From assembly GCA_006969385.1 (NCBI GenBank), contig CP030884.1, positions 2,852,001 to 2,916,000 on the forward strand: 64,000 bases of DNA, in the 5' to 3' direction. The notes beneath the pieces were generated by a model. The model saw only the letters and a program-made list of their open reading frames with translations, searched no databases and was not told the DNA's origin. How positions within the stretch are numbered: position 1 is the stretch's first letter; the number at the start of each line of letters is the position of its first letter. The translations under genes were made by a program, and so were the position numbers. Shown here piece by piece: positions 44,603-53,408 of the stretch. The stretch is from Planctomycetaceae bacterium (GTDB taxonomy: Bacteria; Planctomycetota; Phycisphaerae; UBA1845; UTPLA1).

Positions 44603-44751
44603 ACACATTTCAAACGCAGAGTTATGGTAGCGTCGTCCCGCCGGATTCAGATTACAAGTCCGCCTCTTCCAGATTCTGCGAGAGGCGAGGCACCCTATCT
44701 GCAAGTATTAAAATGGCAGCTACATTACAATCTCGATTTTGAGCAACCAAC

Positions 44752-45252
44752 ATGTCCGACAAGAACGAACAAAAACTCACCCACCTCGATGAATCCGGCG
44801 CGGCGCACATGGTCGATGTTTCCGCCAAGCCTATCACGCAACGCGCCGCAACTGCCGAAGCGATCGTGCGCATGCAGCCGGCGACGCTTGCGGCAATAAC
44901 GAGCGGCGACATGCCCAAAGGCGACGTGTTCGCCGTGGCACGCATCGCCGGCATTCAGGCGGCCAAGCGCACCGACGAGTTGATTCCGTTGTGCCACGGT
45001 TTACCGCTCGATGCGGTTGAGATCGACATCGCCGCCGACGGTGCCCATGCGATTCGGATTACGGCGACGTGCCGCGTGGCGGCGCGAACGGGCGTCGAGA
45101 TGGAAGCGCTGACAGCGGCGTCGGTGGCGGCGCTAACGATCTACGATATGTGTAAGGCGATCGATCGGGGCATCGAAATCGCGTCGGTCCGGCTGCTGTC
45201 GAAGTCGGGCGGTCGCTCGGGGGATTGGTCGGCAGATTCTGCACGACCGTAA
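44752..45252 (+). CDS. moaC: Cyclic pyranopterin monophosphate synthase
   Basis: 166 residues. MoaC converts the MoaA product to cPMP in molybdenum cofactor synthesis. [52 protein letters not shown], and [29 protein letters not shown] are diagnostic; the catalytic Lys and Asp are in MPKGDVF and YDMCKA. No other moa or moe gene is in the window. The intergenic regions on both sides are short and without clear regulatory signs. Confidence 0.95.
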   Translation: MSDKNEQKLTHLDESGAAHMVDVSAKPITQRAATAEAIVRMQPATLAAITSGDMPKGDVFAVARIAGIQAAKRTDELIPLCHGLPLDAVEIDIAADGAHAIRITATCRVAARTGVEMEALTAASVAALTIYDMCKAIDRGIEIASVRLLSKSGGRSGDWSADSARP

Positions 45253-45388
45253 AAAGCCGCCGGGGTTTGGGCCGGAAATGGATTTGACGATCCAACTGTT
45301 TCAAAATATATGAAAAACTCTGATGGTATTGTGGGCCTTAGCCGGGGGTATCTAAAATCCGACTAGCCGCGTGGCTGAGAGAAGAATT

Positions 45389-46360
45389 ATGCCCCTGACA
45401 GAAGACATCGCTGCTCCGATTGCCGCCGACCTCGATGAGGTATTGGCCCGCTTCGATGCCGAATTGGCGTCGGACTTGCCCTTCGTGACGGAGCTGGTGG
45501 ATCGCGTGCGGGGCTATCGCGGCAAGCTGCTGCGGCCCAAGTTGCTGTTGCTTTCGGCATCGGCTGCGGGGGGTATTCGCGACGAGCATCTGACGCTGGC
45601 GGCGGTCGTCGAGATGGTGCACATGGCGACACTGGTGCATGACGACGTGCTCGACGAAGCCGATGTTCGGCGGCGCAACGTGACGATTAATCGCATGAGC
45701 GGCAACGAAGCTGCCGTCATGCTGGGCGACTTCCTCATCTCGCATGCTTATCACCTTTGCAGCAGCATCGGTTCGACCGAAGCCGCGCGACGCGTGGCCG
45801 CCGTGACCAATACGGTCTGCGAAGGCGAATTGATGCAGATCCACCATCGGCGCAACTTGGAGCTGACCGAACGCGAGTACTTCGACATCATCGAACGTAA
45901 GACGGCGTCGCTCACGGCGTTGTGTTGCGAACTCGGGGCACACTGGGCGCAAGCTGAACGGTCGGTGGTCGATGCGCTATCGAGTTTTGGGCGCGATATT
46001 GGTATTGCGTTTCAGATCGTGGATGACTTGCTCGACCTGACCGGCTCGCAGGATGAAACGGGCAAGAGCGTGGGGCGCGATACGGAGATGGGCAAACTCA
46101 CGTTGCCATTGATTCGCTTCCGCGCCGCTGCCGATAATGAACGCCGCGCGCAACTCGACAAAATTTTATCCAATGGCCACGAAAATAAGGCGGCGCACAC
46201 CCGCGCGATGCTGGCCGAGTCGGGCTGTGTCGAGCAGGCGTTTGAGGTGGCGCGCGAGTATGTCGAACGCGCGATCGCGGCGCTGAACGGCTTACCTGAA
46301 ACCGACGCTAAAAACGCGTTGACGGTCGCCGCCGAGTTTGTGGTGCAACGTCGAACGTGA
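45389..46360 (+). CDS. Polyprenyl diphosphate synthase
   Basis: 323 residues from the ATG at 45389 (GAGAGAAG precedes; a GTG at 45371 is less likely). An all-alpha isoprenyl synthase with the first Asp-rich motif in TLVHDDVLDEADVRRR and the second in AFQIVDDLLDLTG, plus GGKLLRPKLLLL-like RGKLLRPKLLLLSASAAGG. The length and lack of a short-chain signature suggest octaprenyl/heptaprenyl diphosphate for menaquinone tails, in keeping with the mqn genes elsewhere in this window; chain length cannot be fixed from sequence alone. Confidence 0.9.
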   Translation: MPLTEDIAAPIAADLDEVLARFDAELASDLPFVTELVDRVRGYRGKLLRPKLLLLSASAAGGIRDEHLTLAAVVEMVHMATLVHDDVLDEADVRRRNVTINRMSGNEAAVMLGDFLISHAYHLCSSIGSTEAARRVAAVTNTVCEGELMQIHHRRNLELTEREYFDIIERKTASLTALCCELGAHWAQAERSVVDALSSFGRDIGIAFQIVDDLLDLTGSQDETGKSVGRDTEMGKLTLPLIRFRAAADNERRAQLDKILSNGHENKAAHTRAMLAESGCVEQAFEVAREYVERAIAALNGLPETDAKNALTVAAEFVVQRRT

Positions 46361-46393
46361 CGCTGGGGTCGTGCTTAGTCACAAGTAACGACC

Positions 46394-46417
46394 GTAGGGT
46401 GCGTCACTCGATGCACC
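46394..46417. repeat. Short repeat GTAGGGTGC type (copy 2 of 2)
   Basis: GTAGGGTGCGTCACTCGATGCACC, related to 32658-32681 (four differences in 24). It lies in the 561-bp gap between the polyprenyl synthase and glycosylasparaginase genes, ahead of the 300-bp structured repeat. Confidence 0.6.
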
Positions 46418-46478
46418 ACCTATATCGTTCTCGACGCAAATCAATTTCCGATTCATGCACTTAAACCACGCACTTTCG

Positions 46479-46778
46479 GGTGCCATGCCGACCTGACTGC
46501 CAGGAGTCTCTGAATTTATTCACGGTGAGAAACCGAAGCCTCATACAATCGCGCGATGGACTCGAAGGCCGGCATGCTTCACACACGACATGCTCAATCT
46601 CAGATAATGGATTCAGCGGAGTCGGATATGGCTGTGAATATAGACCGCTATCCAGCAATGACGCATTCGTGTGTCTTAAGCATGCCGACCTTTAAACGGG
46701 TCGGGCGTTTGAGATATCCCGCGCGAGGCTACCAACTGATATTGTGTTTCAATATTTGGGTTGGGTCGGCATGGCACC
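46479..46778. repeat. Structured inverted repeat, copy 3 (full 300-bp form)
   Basis: GGTGCCATGCCGACC (46479-46493) pairs perfectly with GGTCGGCATGGCACC (46764-46778). The inner motifs are AAGGCCGGCATG (46565-46576, one change) and CATGCCGACCTT (46681-46692), 104 bp apart. Distances 86, 116 and 83 between successive motif starts equal those in copy 2. No gene is seen in the gap 46361-46921 apart from short frames inside this repeat. Confidence 0.85.
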
Positions 46779-46921
46779 CCGGCCTCCGGTGCAATCGTTG
46801 CTCTTTATTGTAACGGGGTTTAGATCGCAGGTGTTCGTTCCATTACTGGGAACTCGCGCGCGAACCTGTTAGATTACCGCCATATCGATCGATCAAACGA
46901 CTTCGTAACCGGGAGCCGCCG

Positions 46922-48004
46922 ATGAGCGACCATCACGATTTAGACAGGCGTCATTTTATGAAGGCCGGTGCCGCCACCGTGGCCGGCCTTGCGGCGGGCG
47001 CATCGTACGAACGCGCCGCCCATGCGCAAGACACGAACAAGCCGGCGACGGGTGTCGGTCGCGCCAAGCCCGTGGTCATCGCCAGCGCCAACGGCATGGC
47101 CGCCGTCGAACGGGCGATGGAACAACTCAAGGCCGGTGCCGACCCGCTCGATGCGGCGATTGCCGGCGTCAACATCGTCGAAGACGATCCGGAAGACATC
47201 ACCGTCGGGTTGGGCGGCTTGCCGAATGAAGACGGCGTCGTCGAACTCGATGCGAGCGTGATGCACGGGCCAATGCACAAGGCCGGTGCCGTTGCCGCGC
47301 TGCAAGGCATCAAGAACCCGTCGATGGTGGCGCGTTTAGTGATGCAACGGACGGATCATGTGTTGCTCGTGGGGCAGGGGGCGTTGCGATTCGCAAAGGC
47401 CCACGGCTTTAAAGAGCAGGAGTTGCTGACCGACAAGGCACGCAAGATTTGGTTGCGCTGGAAAGAGTCGCATTCGAAGAATGATGATTGGGTCGAGGCA
47501 GAGGAACTCGAAGGGGCGATTCCCGGTAACCCCGATGCAATTCCGTTTACTTGGGGCACGATCAATTGCTGCGCTTTGAATGCGAACGGCGATTTGGGCG
47601 GTGTGACCACGACGAGCGGGTTGTCTTACAAGATTCCCGGGCGCGTGGGCGATTCGCCGATCATCGGTGCCGGGCTCTTCGTCGATAACGACATCGGCGC
47701 GGCCGGTTCGACGGGGCGCGGCGAGGCCAATTTGCAAAACTGTTCGTCCTTTGCCATTGTCGAAGCGATGCGACACGGTCAAAGCCCCGAACAGGCGTGT
47801 CTCACCGTGTTACAGCGCATCGCCGATCACGCCGAACCGCGGTTGCGCGACGAGAAAGGCCGGGCCAAGTTCGGTTTGAAGTTTTACGCAGTGGCAAAGG
47901 ATGGCACGTTCGGTTCGGCATCTATGTGGTCCGGAGGACAAATGGCCGTTCACGACGGCGCGCAAGCCCGACGCATTGAAGCGGCGTACCTTTATAAGAA
48001 GTGA
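46922..48004 (+). CDS. Exported N4-(N-acetylglucosaminyl)-asparaginase-like Ntn hydrolase
   Basis: 360 residues with a Tat-type signal (DRRHFMKAGAATVAGLAAG, cut probably after HAQ); GGGAG stands 7 bases ahead of the ATG. It is an Ntn hydrolase that cleaves itself to expose a threonine. The block FTWGTINCCALNANGDLGGVTTTSGLSYKIPGRVGDSPIIGAGLFVDNDIGAAGSTGRGE contains the probable nucleophile Thr213; the glycosylasparaginase fingerprint GVTTTSGL..K.PGRVGDSPIIGAGL is well preserved, but the HDT seen in the Flavobacterium enzyme is WGT here. It likely trims Asn-linked glycans in the periplasm or outside. Confidence 0.85.
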   Translation: MSDHHDLDRRHFMKAGAATVAGLAAGASYERAAHAQDTNKPATGVGRAKPVVIASANGMAAVERAMEQLKAGADPLDAAIAGVNIVEDDPEDITVGLGGLPNEDGVVELDASVMHGPMHKAGAVAALQGIKNPSMVARLVMQRTDHVLLVGQGALRFAKAHGFKEQELLTDKARKIWLRWKESHSKNDDWVEAEELEGAIPGNPDAIPFTWGTINCCALNANGDLGGVTTTSGLSYKIPGRVGDSPIIGAGLFVDNDIGAAGSTGRGEANLQNCSSFAIVEAMRHGQSPEQACLTVLQRIADHAEPRLRDEKGRAKFGLKFYAVAKDGTFGSASMWSGGQMAVHDGAQARRIEAAYLYKK

Positions 48005-49357
48005 TTGACGGTGACGGCCCCACAATACGTTGCGAATGAGATTGCTGACGCCGACGCACCGGCGGATGAACCGATAGTGGCTGATCGGCGCGCGGCGCGG
48101 TTGCTCAGCGTACTCTTGCTGCTGGCTTTTCTCGCGGCGGCGTTGCAGTTCGTGGCCGGCGCGATGGGGGTGTTGTTCGTCGATCTGATCCAACTGATTC
48201 CCTCTCAGACCGAGGAACTTATTGCCACCACGGTCCTGCATGGCAGCGTCGCACTCGTGGCGGCCGTTCTGTATGCGTGGTCGCATCGACAGCAGCGCGT
48301 GGCACCGACATGGCCACGGCTGATGTTGGTGGTGTTGGTGGTGTACGGTGCGCTCACTGTGGATCGTGGGTTTGCCGTCATCTATCCCCGACCGGACAAG
48401 CACGTGCCGATTCTGACGCGGCATGCCGCGCGGATATGGTACCACCGACGCAGTGCGACGGGCTTCGGTTCCGGCTGTTACATCCACACGAATTCGCTCG
48501 GTTTTCGCGGGCAGGAGATTCCGCCCAAGGTCGAGGGCGAACGGCGCGTGCTAATGCTGGGCGATTCGATCACATTTGGATTTGTATTGAAGGAAGAAGA
48601 GACGATTCCACGGCAGGTCGAGCGCTTTATCAATGAGGCAACCAACGGTAACGATGTTCGCTGCATTAACGGGGGCGTGTCGGGTTACACCACGTGGCAA
48701 GAGCGCGACCTGTTTGAAAACGAGGGACTCGATACGCAGCCCGATGCCGTCGTCGTGCAATTTTGTATCAACGACATGATCGGTATCATCGGTATCGGTC
48801 GTAGCAACCCGATGGCCGACGAAATGGACTTTAGCCTTAACCAGTCCAGTCATTGGAGCGGAATTTGGCGGGCGCTGTCGTACCATGCGGCACACCGCGA
48901 GCATCAGGAATTAGCCGACCGTCAGCGCTGGGCTCAATACGATCCGACGGCCGATAGCGAAACGACGGGCCTGCACGAGATTGAAGATATCTACGACGAC
49001 CCGCCGGCACCAGCCGTTAAGGCGGCGTGGGACTTATGCCTGGAAGACTTAACTGGGATCAAGCAACGGTGCGATGAGATGGGCATGCCGATGGTGTTGG
49101 TTTATTCGCCGGATACCGTCGAGTTTGGCGACGATGCAAAATATCGACAACCGTCTAATATATTGAAGGACTGGGCCGAAAAGCAGGGCGTGCCGTTTGT
49201 GGATATCACGCCGGTCTGGCAGAACGCCATCGCCAACGGCGCTCCTGCCGATGACATGTTTTACGACGCGATTCACCCCAAACCTTACGCGGCGGGATTG
49301 ATGGCGCAGGCGATTGCCGATGTAGTGATGGACGCGCTGAGCGCGACGCGGCGGTGA
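48005..49357 (+). CDS. SGNH/GDSL hydrolase with N-terminal membrane segments
   Basis: About 450 residues. The start is unclear: TTG at 48005, directly after the upstream stop, or GTG at 48011; neither has a strong ribosome site. Three hydrophobic segments lie in the first 125 residues. The catalytic domain begins after IHTNSLGFRG with the Ser block VLMLGDSITFGF, followed by Gly/Asn blocks NGGVSGYTT and VVQFCINDM, and the Asp/His pair in MFYDAIHPKPY. Such enzymes are esterases or acetyltransferase partners; the IHTNSLGFRGxE motif is usual in bacterial membrane-anchored forms. Probably periplasmic catalytic domain. Confidence 0.8.
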   Translation: MTVTAPQYVANEIADADAPADEPIVADRRAARLLSVLLLLAFLAAALQFVAGAMGVLFVDLIQLIPSQTEELIATTVLHGSVALVAAVLYAWSHRQQRVAPTWPRLMLVVLVVYGALTVDRGFAVIYPRPDKHVPILTRHAARIWYHRRSATGFGSGCYIHTNSLGFRGQEIPPKVEGERRVLMLGDSITFGFVLKEEETIPRQVERFINEATNGNDVRCINGGVSGYTTWQERDLFENEGLDTQPDAVVVQFCINDMIGIIGIGRSNPMADEMDFSLNQSSHWSGIWRALSYHAAHREHQELADRQRWAQYDPTADSETTGLHEIEDIYDDPPAPAVKAAWDLCLEDLTGIKQRCDEMGMPMVLVYSPDTVEFGDDAKYRQPSNILKDWAEKQGVPFVDITPVWQNAIANGAPADDMFYDAIHPKPYAAGLMAQAIADVVMDALSATRR

Positions 49358-49390
49358 AGCTAAAAATCAATGAAGCCGTGATATGAAATC

Positions 49391-49463
<73 letters not shown>

Positions 49464-49763
49464 ACCTAACCGTTATTCTACCGGCGACACGCCATCCGCA
49501 AAGTAAACAACAAAAATAACGAGGCTCACACCGCCCGCCCGCTGCGAACGGTGCGCCCCGCAACAAAACTCACCGGCCACTGGTGAGAGTTATTCAATTG
49601 GTCGACCGGCGCGGCCCGAGTTGCGCCGGTCGTGATGGGCCGTTGATCTCGCTTACGCGTGTCGTCGACCCACAAGAAATAAGATACAACCGCGAAAAAT
49701 TGGGGCCATTACAACACCGGTGCTTCTTTGTAACCCAAGGGGACGAACGACTATCATGCCCTT
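49464..49763. other. Intergenic region with two short hairpins
   Basis: 300 bp between the tRNA and rarA, no gene seen. It holds CTCACC-N7-GGTGAG at about 49569-49587 and GACCGGCGC-N10-GCGCCGGTC at 49604-49631 (perfect arms). Neither is followed by a T-run; they may be REP-like or part of the rarA leader. Confidence 0.5.
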
Positions 49764-51128
49764 ATGGATCTTTTCGCCGAACAACGTGAGCAGGCACTGA
49801 AGCGCGTACAGCCGTTGGCGGTGCGCATGCGCCCCACGACGCTGGATGAGTTTGCCGGTCAATCCCATTTTCTGGGGCCGGGTAAGCTGTTGCGGCGCTT
49901 GCTCGACGCGGATCGTTTGAGCAGTGCGATCTTTTACGGGCCACCGGGCACGGGAAAGACCACATTGGCGGCCATCATCGCGCAACATACATCCGCCGCG
50001 TTCGAATCGAAAAACGCCGCGGCCATCGGCGTCAAAGATGTACGCGAGGTGCTCGAACGTGCGAAAGGGCGGCTCGAAACGAGCGACCAGCGCACGGTTT
50101 TGTTTCTCGATGAGATCCATCGCTTCAATCGCGCACAGCAGGATGTGCTACTCGGTGATGTCGAAGACGGCGTGATCATTCTGATCGGCGCGACGACGGA
50201 GAACCCATTCTTCTCAGTCAACTCGGCGCTGGTCTCGCGCAGTCAGATATTTCAATTCGAGGCGTTATCGACAGATGATATTCGCGCCGTGCTGACGCGC
50301 GCATTGAACGATGTCGACAAAGGATTGGGCAGCTATGACGCGGAGATCACCGACGAGGCGCTTGAGTTTTTGGCGGAAATGTGCGACGGCGATGCGCGAC
50401 GGGCGCTGACGGCGCTGGAAGTGGCGGTGTTGTCGCAAGTCGATTCGCAGCGCCAAGCTGACGAGTACGACGACAAACGCGCTAAGAAACCAACCGGCAT
50501 TCGAGTCGACTTGGCCGTCGCGCAGGATTCGATTCAGCGCAAAGCCATCGCTTACGACGGCACCGGCGACCAACATTACGACGCGGCCAGCGCGCTGATC
50601 AAATCGATGCGCGGCAGCGACCCGGACGCGGCGGTCTATTGGCTCGCGATGATGCTGGAAGCGGGCGAAGACCCGCGCTTCATCGCGCGGCGGATCGCTA
50701 TATGCGCCGCCGAAGATGTGGGCAATGCCGACCCGATGGCCCTGGTGTTGGCCAACGCCGCCGTGCAGACCACGCTGTTTGTGGGCTTACCGGAATGTCA
50801 GTTACCGCTGGCCCAAGCGGCGATTTATATCGCCTGCGCGCCGAAGTCCAACGCGAGCGCGCTGGCCATTTGGACGGCCGCCGAAGACGTTAAGCAAGGT
50901 CGCACCATCCCCGTGCCGCGTCATCTGCGTAGTGGTGATTACGCCAGTGCCAAGAAGCTTGGCAATGCGCAAGGCTATCAATACGCACACGATCATAAAG
51001 ACGGCATGGTCGCGCAGGACTACTTGGGCGTGGAACGCACGTATTACCAACCAACGGACCGCGGCGCAGAGCAACGGATGGGGGAGTATCTGGCGAAGTT
51101 TAAACAGTTGCGCGATGGGACGGAATGA
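49764..51128 (+). CDS. rarA: Replication-associated recombination protein A (AAA+ ATPase)
   Basis: 454 residues, full length. RarA/MgsA acts at stalled replication forks. It has RMRPTTLDEFAGQSHFLGPGKLL, Walker A GPPGTGKTT (59-67), Walker B VLFLDEIHRFNRAQQD, sensor ATTENPFFSVNSALVSRSQIF, and the C-terminal MgsA domain starting DAASALIKSMRGSDPDAAVYWLAMMLEAGEDPRFIARR. A short insert (AKKPTGIRVDLAVAQDSIQRK) is within normal limits. Confidence 0.95.
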   Translation: MDLFAEQREQALKRVQPLAVRMRPTTLDEFAGQSHFLGPGKLLRRLLDADRLSSAIFYGPPGTGKTTLAAIIAQHTSAAFESKNAAAIGVKDVREVLERAKGRLETSDQRTVLFLDEIHRFNRAQQDVLLGDVEDGVIILIGATTENPFFSVNSALVSRSQIFQFEALSTDDIRAVLTRALNDVDKGLGSYDAEITDEALEFLAEMCDGDARRALTALEVAVLSQVDSQRQADEYDDKRAKKPTGIRVDLAVAQDSIQRKAIAYDGTGDQHYDAASALIKSMRGSDPDAAVYWLAMMLEAGEDPRFIARRIAICAAEDVGNADPMALVLANAAVQTTLFVGLPECQLPLAQAAIYIACAPKSNASALAIWTAAEDVKQGRTIPVPRHLRSGDYASAKKLGNAQGYQYAHDHKDGMVAQDYLGVERTYYQPTDRGAEQRMGEYLAKFKQLRDGTE

Positions 51129-51160
51129 GCGTTAGTTGATATTGGAATGACGCGCGATGC

Positions 51161-52045
51161 TTACTTGCCGCGCTTTTTGTATCCCCAAACCCGGCTACCC
51201 AATGAGCCGGCGTCGGTCGGACGATGTTCGACTTCATCATTGGGATTCTGAGCCAGCGGCGTCGCCGCCCGCGCGAGCATGGCGTAATAACAAAACTCCT
51301 CGGCATCCTTCAAAAAGCGCAAGCTGATCACATCCGCTTGATCGGTGCCCAGCAAGATAAGCCGACGTTTGGCGAGATCAGCGATGATTTTGCGATCTGC
51401 AAGCAAGTAGCGCACTTCCAACCGGGCTTTAAGGCCGAAGCTTGAGACGCGCATGAATTTGATGCGCCCCGGGGCGACGTCGTACCAGATGCTCCAGGGA
51501 AAACGCAGTAGCACAAACGCAAGGACCGCCAGGCCTATTGCGATTGTGATGGCGTTGCCACTGTGCCAACCGTTGATGATGGCGATAAGGGGGAATAGAA
51601 AAATGATGTGATCCATTGTTACGTTGGGCGACAGTAGATAGGATGCTAATCCGGGAAACTCGCGCGTTTCGAAGGGCGTCGCGCTGACGTCTTCGGGTAA
51701 CTGCCACGCGTGCGGGTCGCCCACAACAAAGAATGATGCGTCGGTGGGTGAGACCACGGGTAAGTCGGTACGCTTCTTTAGTCGTTCATACGGTCGAGAC
51801 CAAAAAATAAAGGCATTGAGGTAATAGCATGGCGCTGCGGCGATGAGTGTACCGCCGATGTATGCAATCCAGATCAGCGGCAAGAGGCGGATCGAGTACA
51901 GACCAATGAGGGCGATACCACTCAACGCGAATAGCGCCATATTGTAAGCCATCGCGCTGCGGTCGTATAAGTCGACGGTCTCAGAGCGCAGTTCGATTCG
52001 ACTGCAAAAGCAAATATTTTCGTTGCTAATCGGCCCGAGTTGCAT
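51161..52045 (-). CDS. Membrane protein with PH-like C-terminal domain (paralogue of 13461-14360)
   Basis: 294 residues from the ATG at 52045 (ATG at 51952 possible). Four hydrophobic segments: two early (YNMALFALSGIALIGLYSIRL; LIWIAYIGGTLIAAAPCYYL) and two in the middle (VTMDHIIFLFPLIAIINGW; AITIAIGLAVLAFVLLRF). The C-terminal domain IWYDVAPGRIKFMRVSSFGLKARLEVRYLLADRKIIADL... lines up with the one in the 13461 protein (YIRVSPGRLEIIDYRLL..., about 35% similar by eye). The two form a family; function unknown. Confidence 0.75.
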   Translation of the reverse strand: MQLGPISNENICFCSRIELRSETVDLYDRSAMAYNMALFALSGIALIGLYSIRLLPLIWIAYIGGTLIAAAPCYYLNAFIFWSRPYERLKKRTDLPVVSPTDASFFVVGDPHAWQLPEDVSATPFETREFPGLASYLLSPNVTMDHIIFLFPLIAIINGWHSGNAITIAIGLAVLAFVLLRFPWSIWYDVAPGRIKFMRVSSFGLKARLEVRYLLADRKIIADLAKRRLILLGTDQADVISLRFLKDAEEFCYYAMLARAATPLAQNPNDEVEHRPTDAGSLGSRVWGYKKRGK

Positions 52046-52139
52046 GGTTGAACGACGTATCTACCAACAATTTAGCTGGCACCGATTCCTGTCACCCGAA
52101 ACCGACCGCGTTGGTTCTACGAATATCGCACGCACGCTG

Positions 52140-53408
52140 TCATATCGCCTCATAATAATGATTGCGCTTCTGCGCTTGCCAGCCCGCGTCTTCGATGAGG
52201 CGACGGATTTCTTTTTCATCGAGGCAGTAAACTGTGCCCGCGGCGCTGACGACGTTTTCTTCCATCATCACAGAGCCCATGTCGTTGGCGCCGAAGAAGA
52301 GGGCGAGTTGTCCGATCTTGGGGCCCATGGTGACCCAGCTCGATTGGATGTTCGGAATGTTATCGAGATAGATGCGCGACAACGCCTGCATCGTGAGATA
52401 CTCGTGCGCGTCGGCGAGTAGCAAGTGCTCGCCATCGTTCAACGGGCGCTCGCGCTTTGTATTTGAGCCGGGCGAATCGGAACCGACGGCATTCGCGTCA
52501 TCATCCGTGTGACCAGTACGCGACGCTCCCGGCTTGCCGTTTTGAGCGTTTGCAATTGTGGCATCCCGATTCACCGGCAGCTTCTTCAACCTGCCCAACG
52601 GCGTATCTTCGGGCTGAAACGTCCAGCAGATAAACGCGCTAAAGCCACCGCCGTTACCGCGTGCCAGCGACTCATCTTGAAGTTCGCGTAACAAGCGCAG
52701 ATGTTCGATGCGTTCGTCGAGGGTTTCGATGTGGCCGAACATCATGGTGCAGCTGGTCTTCATACCGAGGATGTGGCATTGCCGCATGACTTCGAGCCAT
52801 TCGTGCGTCAGCGTTTTGCCTTTGCCGATGCGCTCGCGTACGCGGTCCGACAAGATTTCGCCACCACCGCCCGGTACGCTGTCGAGCCCGGCTTCCTGCA
52901 ACTTGGCGAGCACGTCGTAAATCGACATGTCAAAAAGTTGATGAAACGCGAAGATTTCCGGCGGGCTGAACGCGTGGATATGGATCTGCGGATACTCGCG
53001 CTTGATGAAGCGCATCAGATCGAGATACCAATCGAACGTCAGCCCAATGCTGCCGTCCTTCGGGACCAACCCGCCTTGCATCAGAATTTGCGTGCCGCCA
53101 ATGGCGACGAGTTCGTCGATCTTTTTGCCGATCTCGTCAAAGCTCAGCGTGTAACCCGTCGGTAGGTCGGTGCGCCCTGACGCCATGCCGGGCGGGTCGG
53201 CTTTGAAGTTGCAGAAGATGCATTTGGCCGTACACCAATTGGCATAGTTGATATTGCGATCGACGACATACGTGCGATATGGCTCAGGGTGCAGGCGTTG
53301 CGTAATGTTATGTGCCTGCGCGCCGAGATCGTGAATCGTCGCGTCGAGATACATCTGACGCAGGTCGCTCTCGTTGATACGTGCAGTTGTGTCGATGGTA
53401 GTCGTCAT
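52140..53408 (-). CDS. mqnC: Cyclic dehypoxanthinylfutalosine synthase (MqnC), with insertion
   Basis: 422 residues from the ATG at 53408, which overlaps the mqnA stop by 4 bp. MqnC is the radical-SAM enzyme of the futalosine route to menaquinone. The cluster site is CTAKCIFC (59-66), followed by QILMQGGLVPKDG, HIHAFSPPEI, GLDSVPGGGGEIL, MMFGHIETLDERI and FQPEDTPLG, all typical. Residues about 279-328 are a hydrophilic insert (rich in Asn, Asp, Gly, Ser) before EYLTMQALSRIYLDNIPNIQSSWV; this is unusual and could be a loop tolerated at the surface. mqnA is immediately upstream. Confidence 0.92.
   Translation of the reverse strand: MTTTIDTTARINESDLRQMYLDATIHDLGAQAHNITQRLHPEPYRTYVVDRNINYANWCTAKCIFCNFKADPPGMASGRTDLPTGYTLSFDEIGKKIDELVAIGGTQILMQGGLVPKDGSIGLTFDWYLDLMRFIKREYPQIHIHAFSPPEIFAFHQLFDMSIYDVLAKLQEAGLDSVPGGGGEILSDRVRERIGKGKTLTHEWLEVMRQCHILGMKTSCTMMFGHIETLDERIEHLRLLRELQDESLARGNGGGFSAFICWTFQPEDTPLGRLKKLPVNRDATIANAQNGKPGASRTGHTDDDANAVGSDSPGSNTKRERPLNDGEHLLLADAHEYLTMQALSRIYLDNIPNIQSSWVTMGPKIGQLALFFGANDMGSVMMEENVVSAAGTVYCLDEKEIRRLIEDAGWQAQKRNHYYEAI

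Noticed and set aside
46556..46813. 85-residue frame inside repeat copy 3
   Set aside because: It follows the repeat, and the corresponding frames in copies 1 and 2 are broken, so it is unlikely to be a gene.
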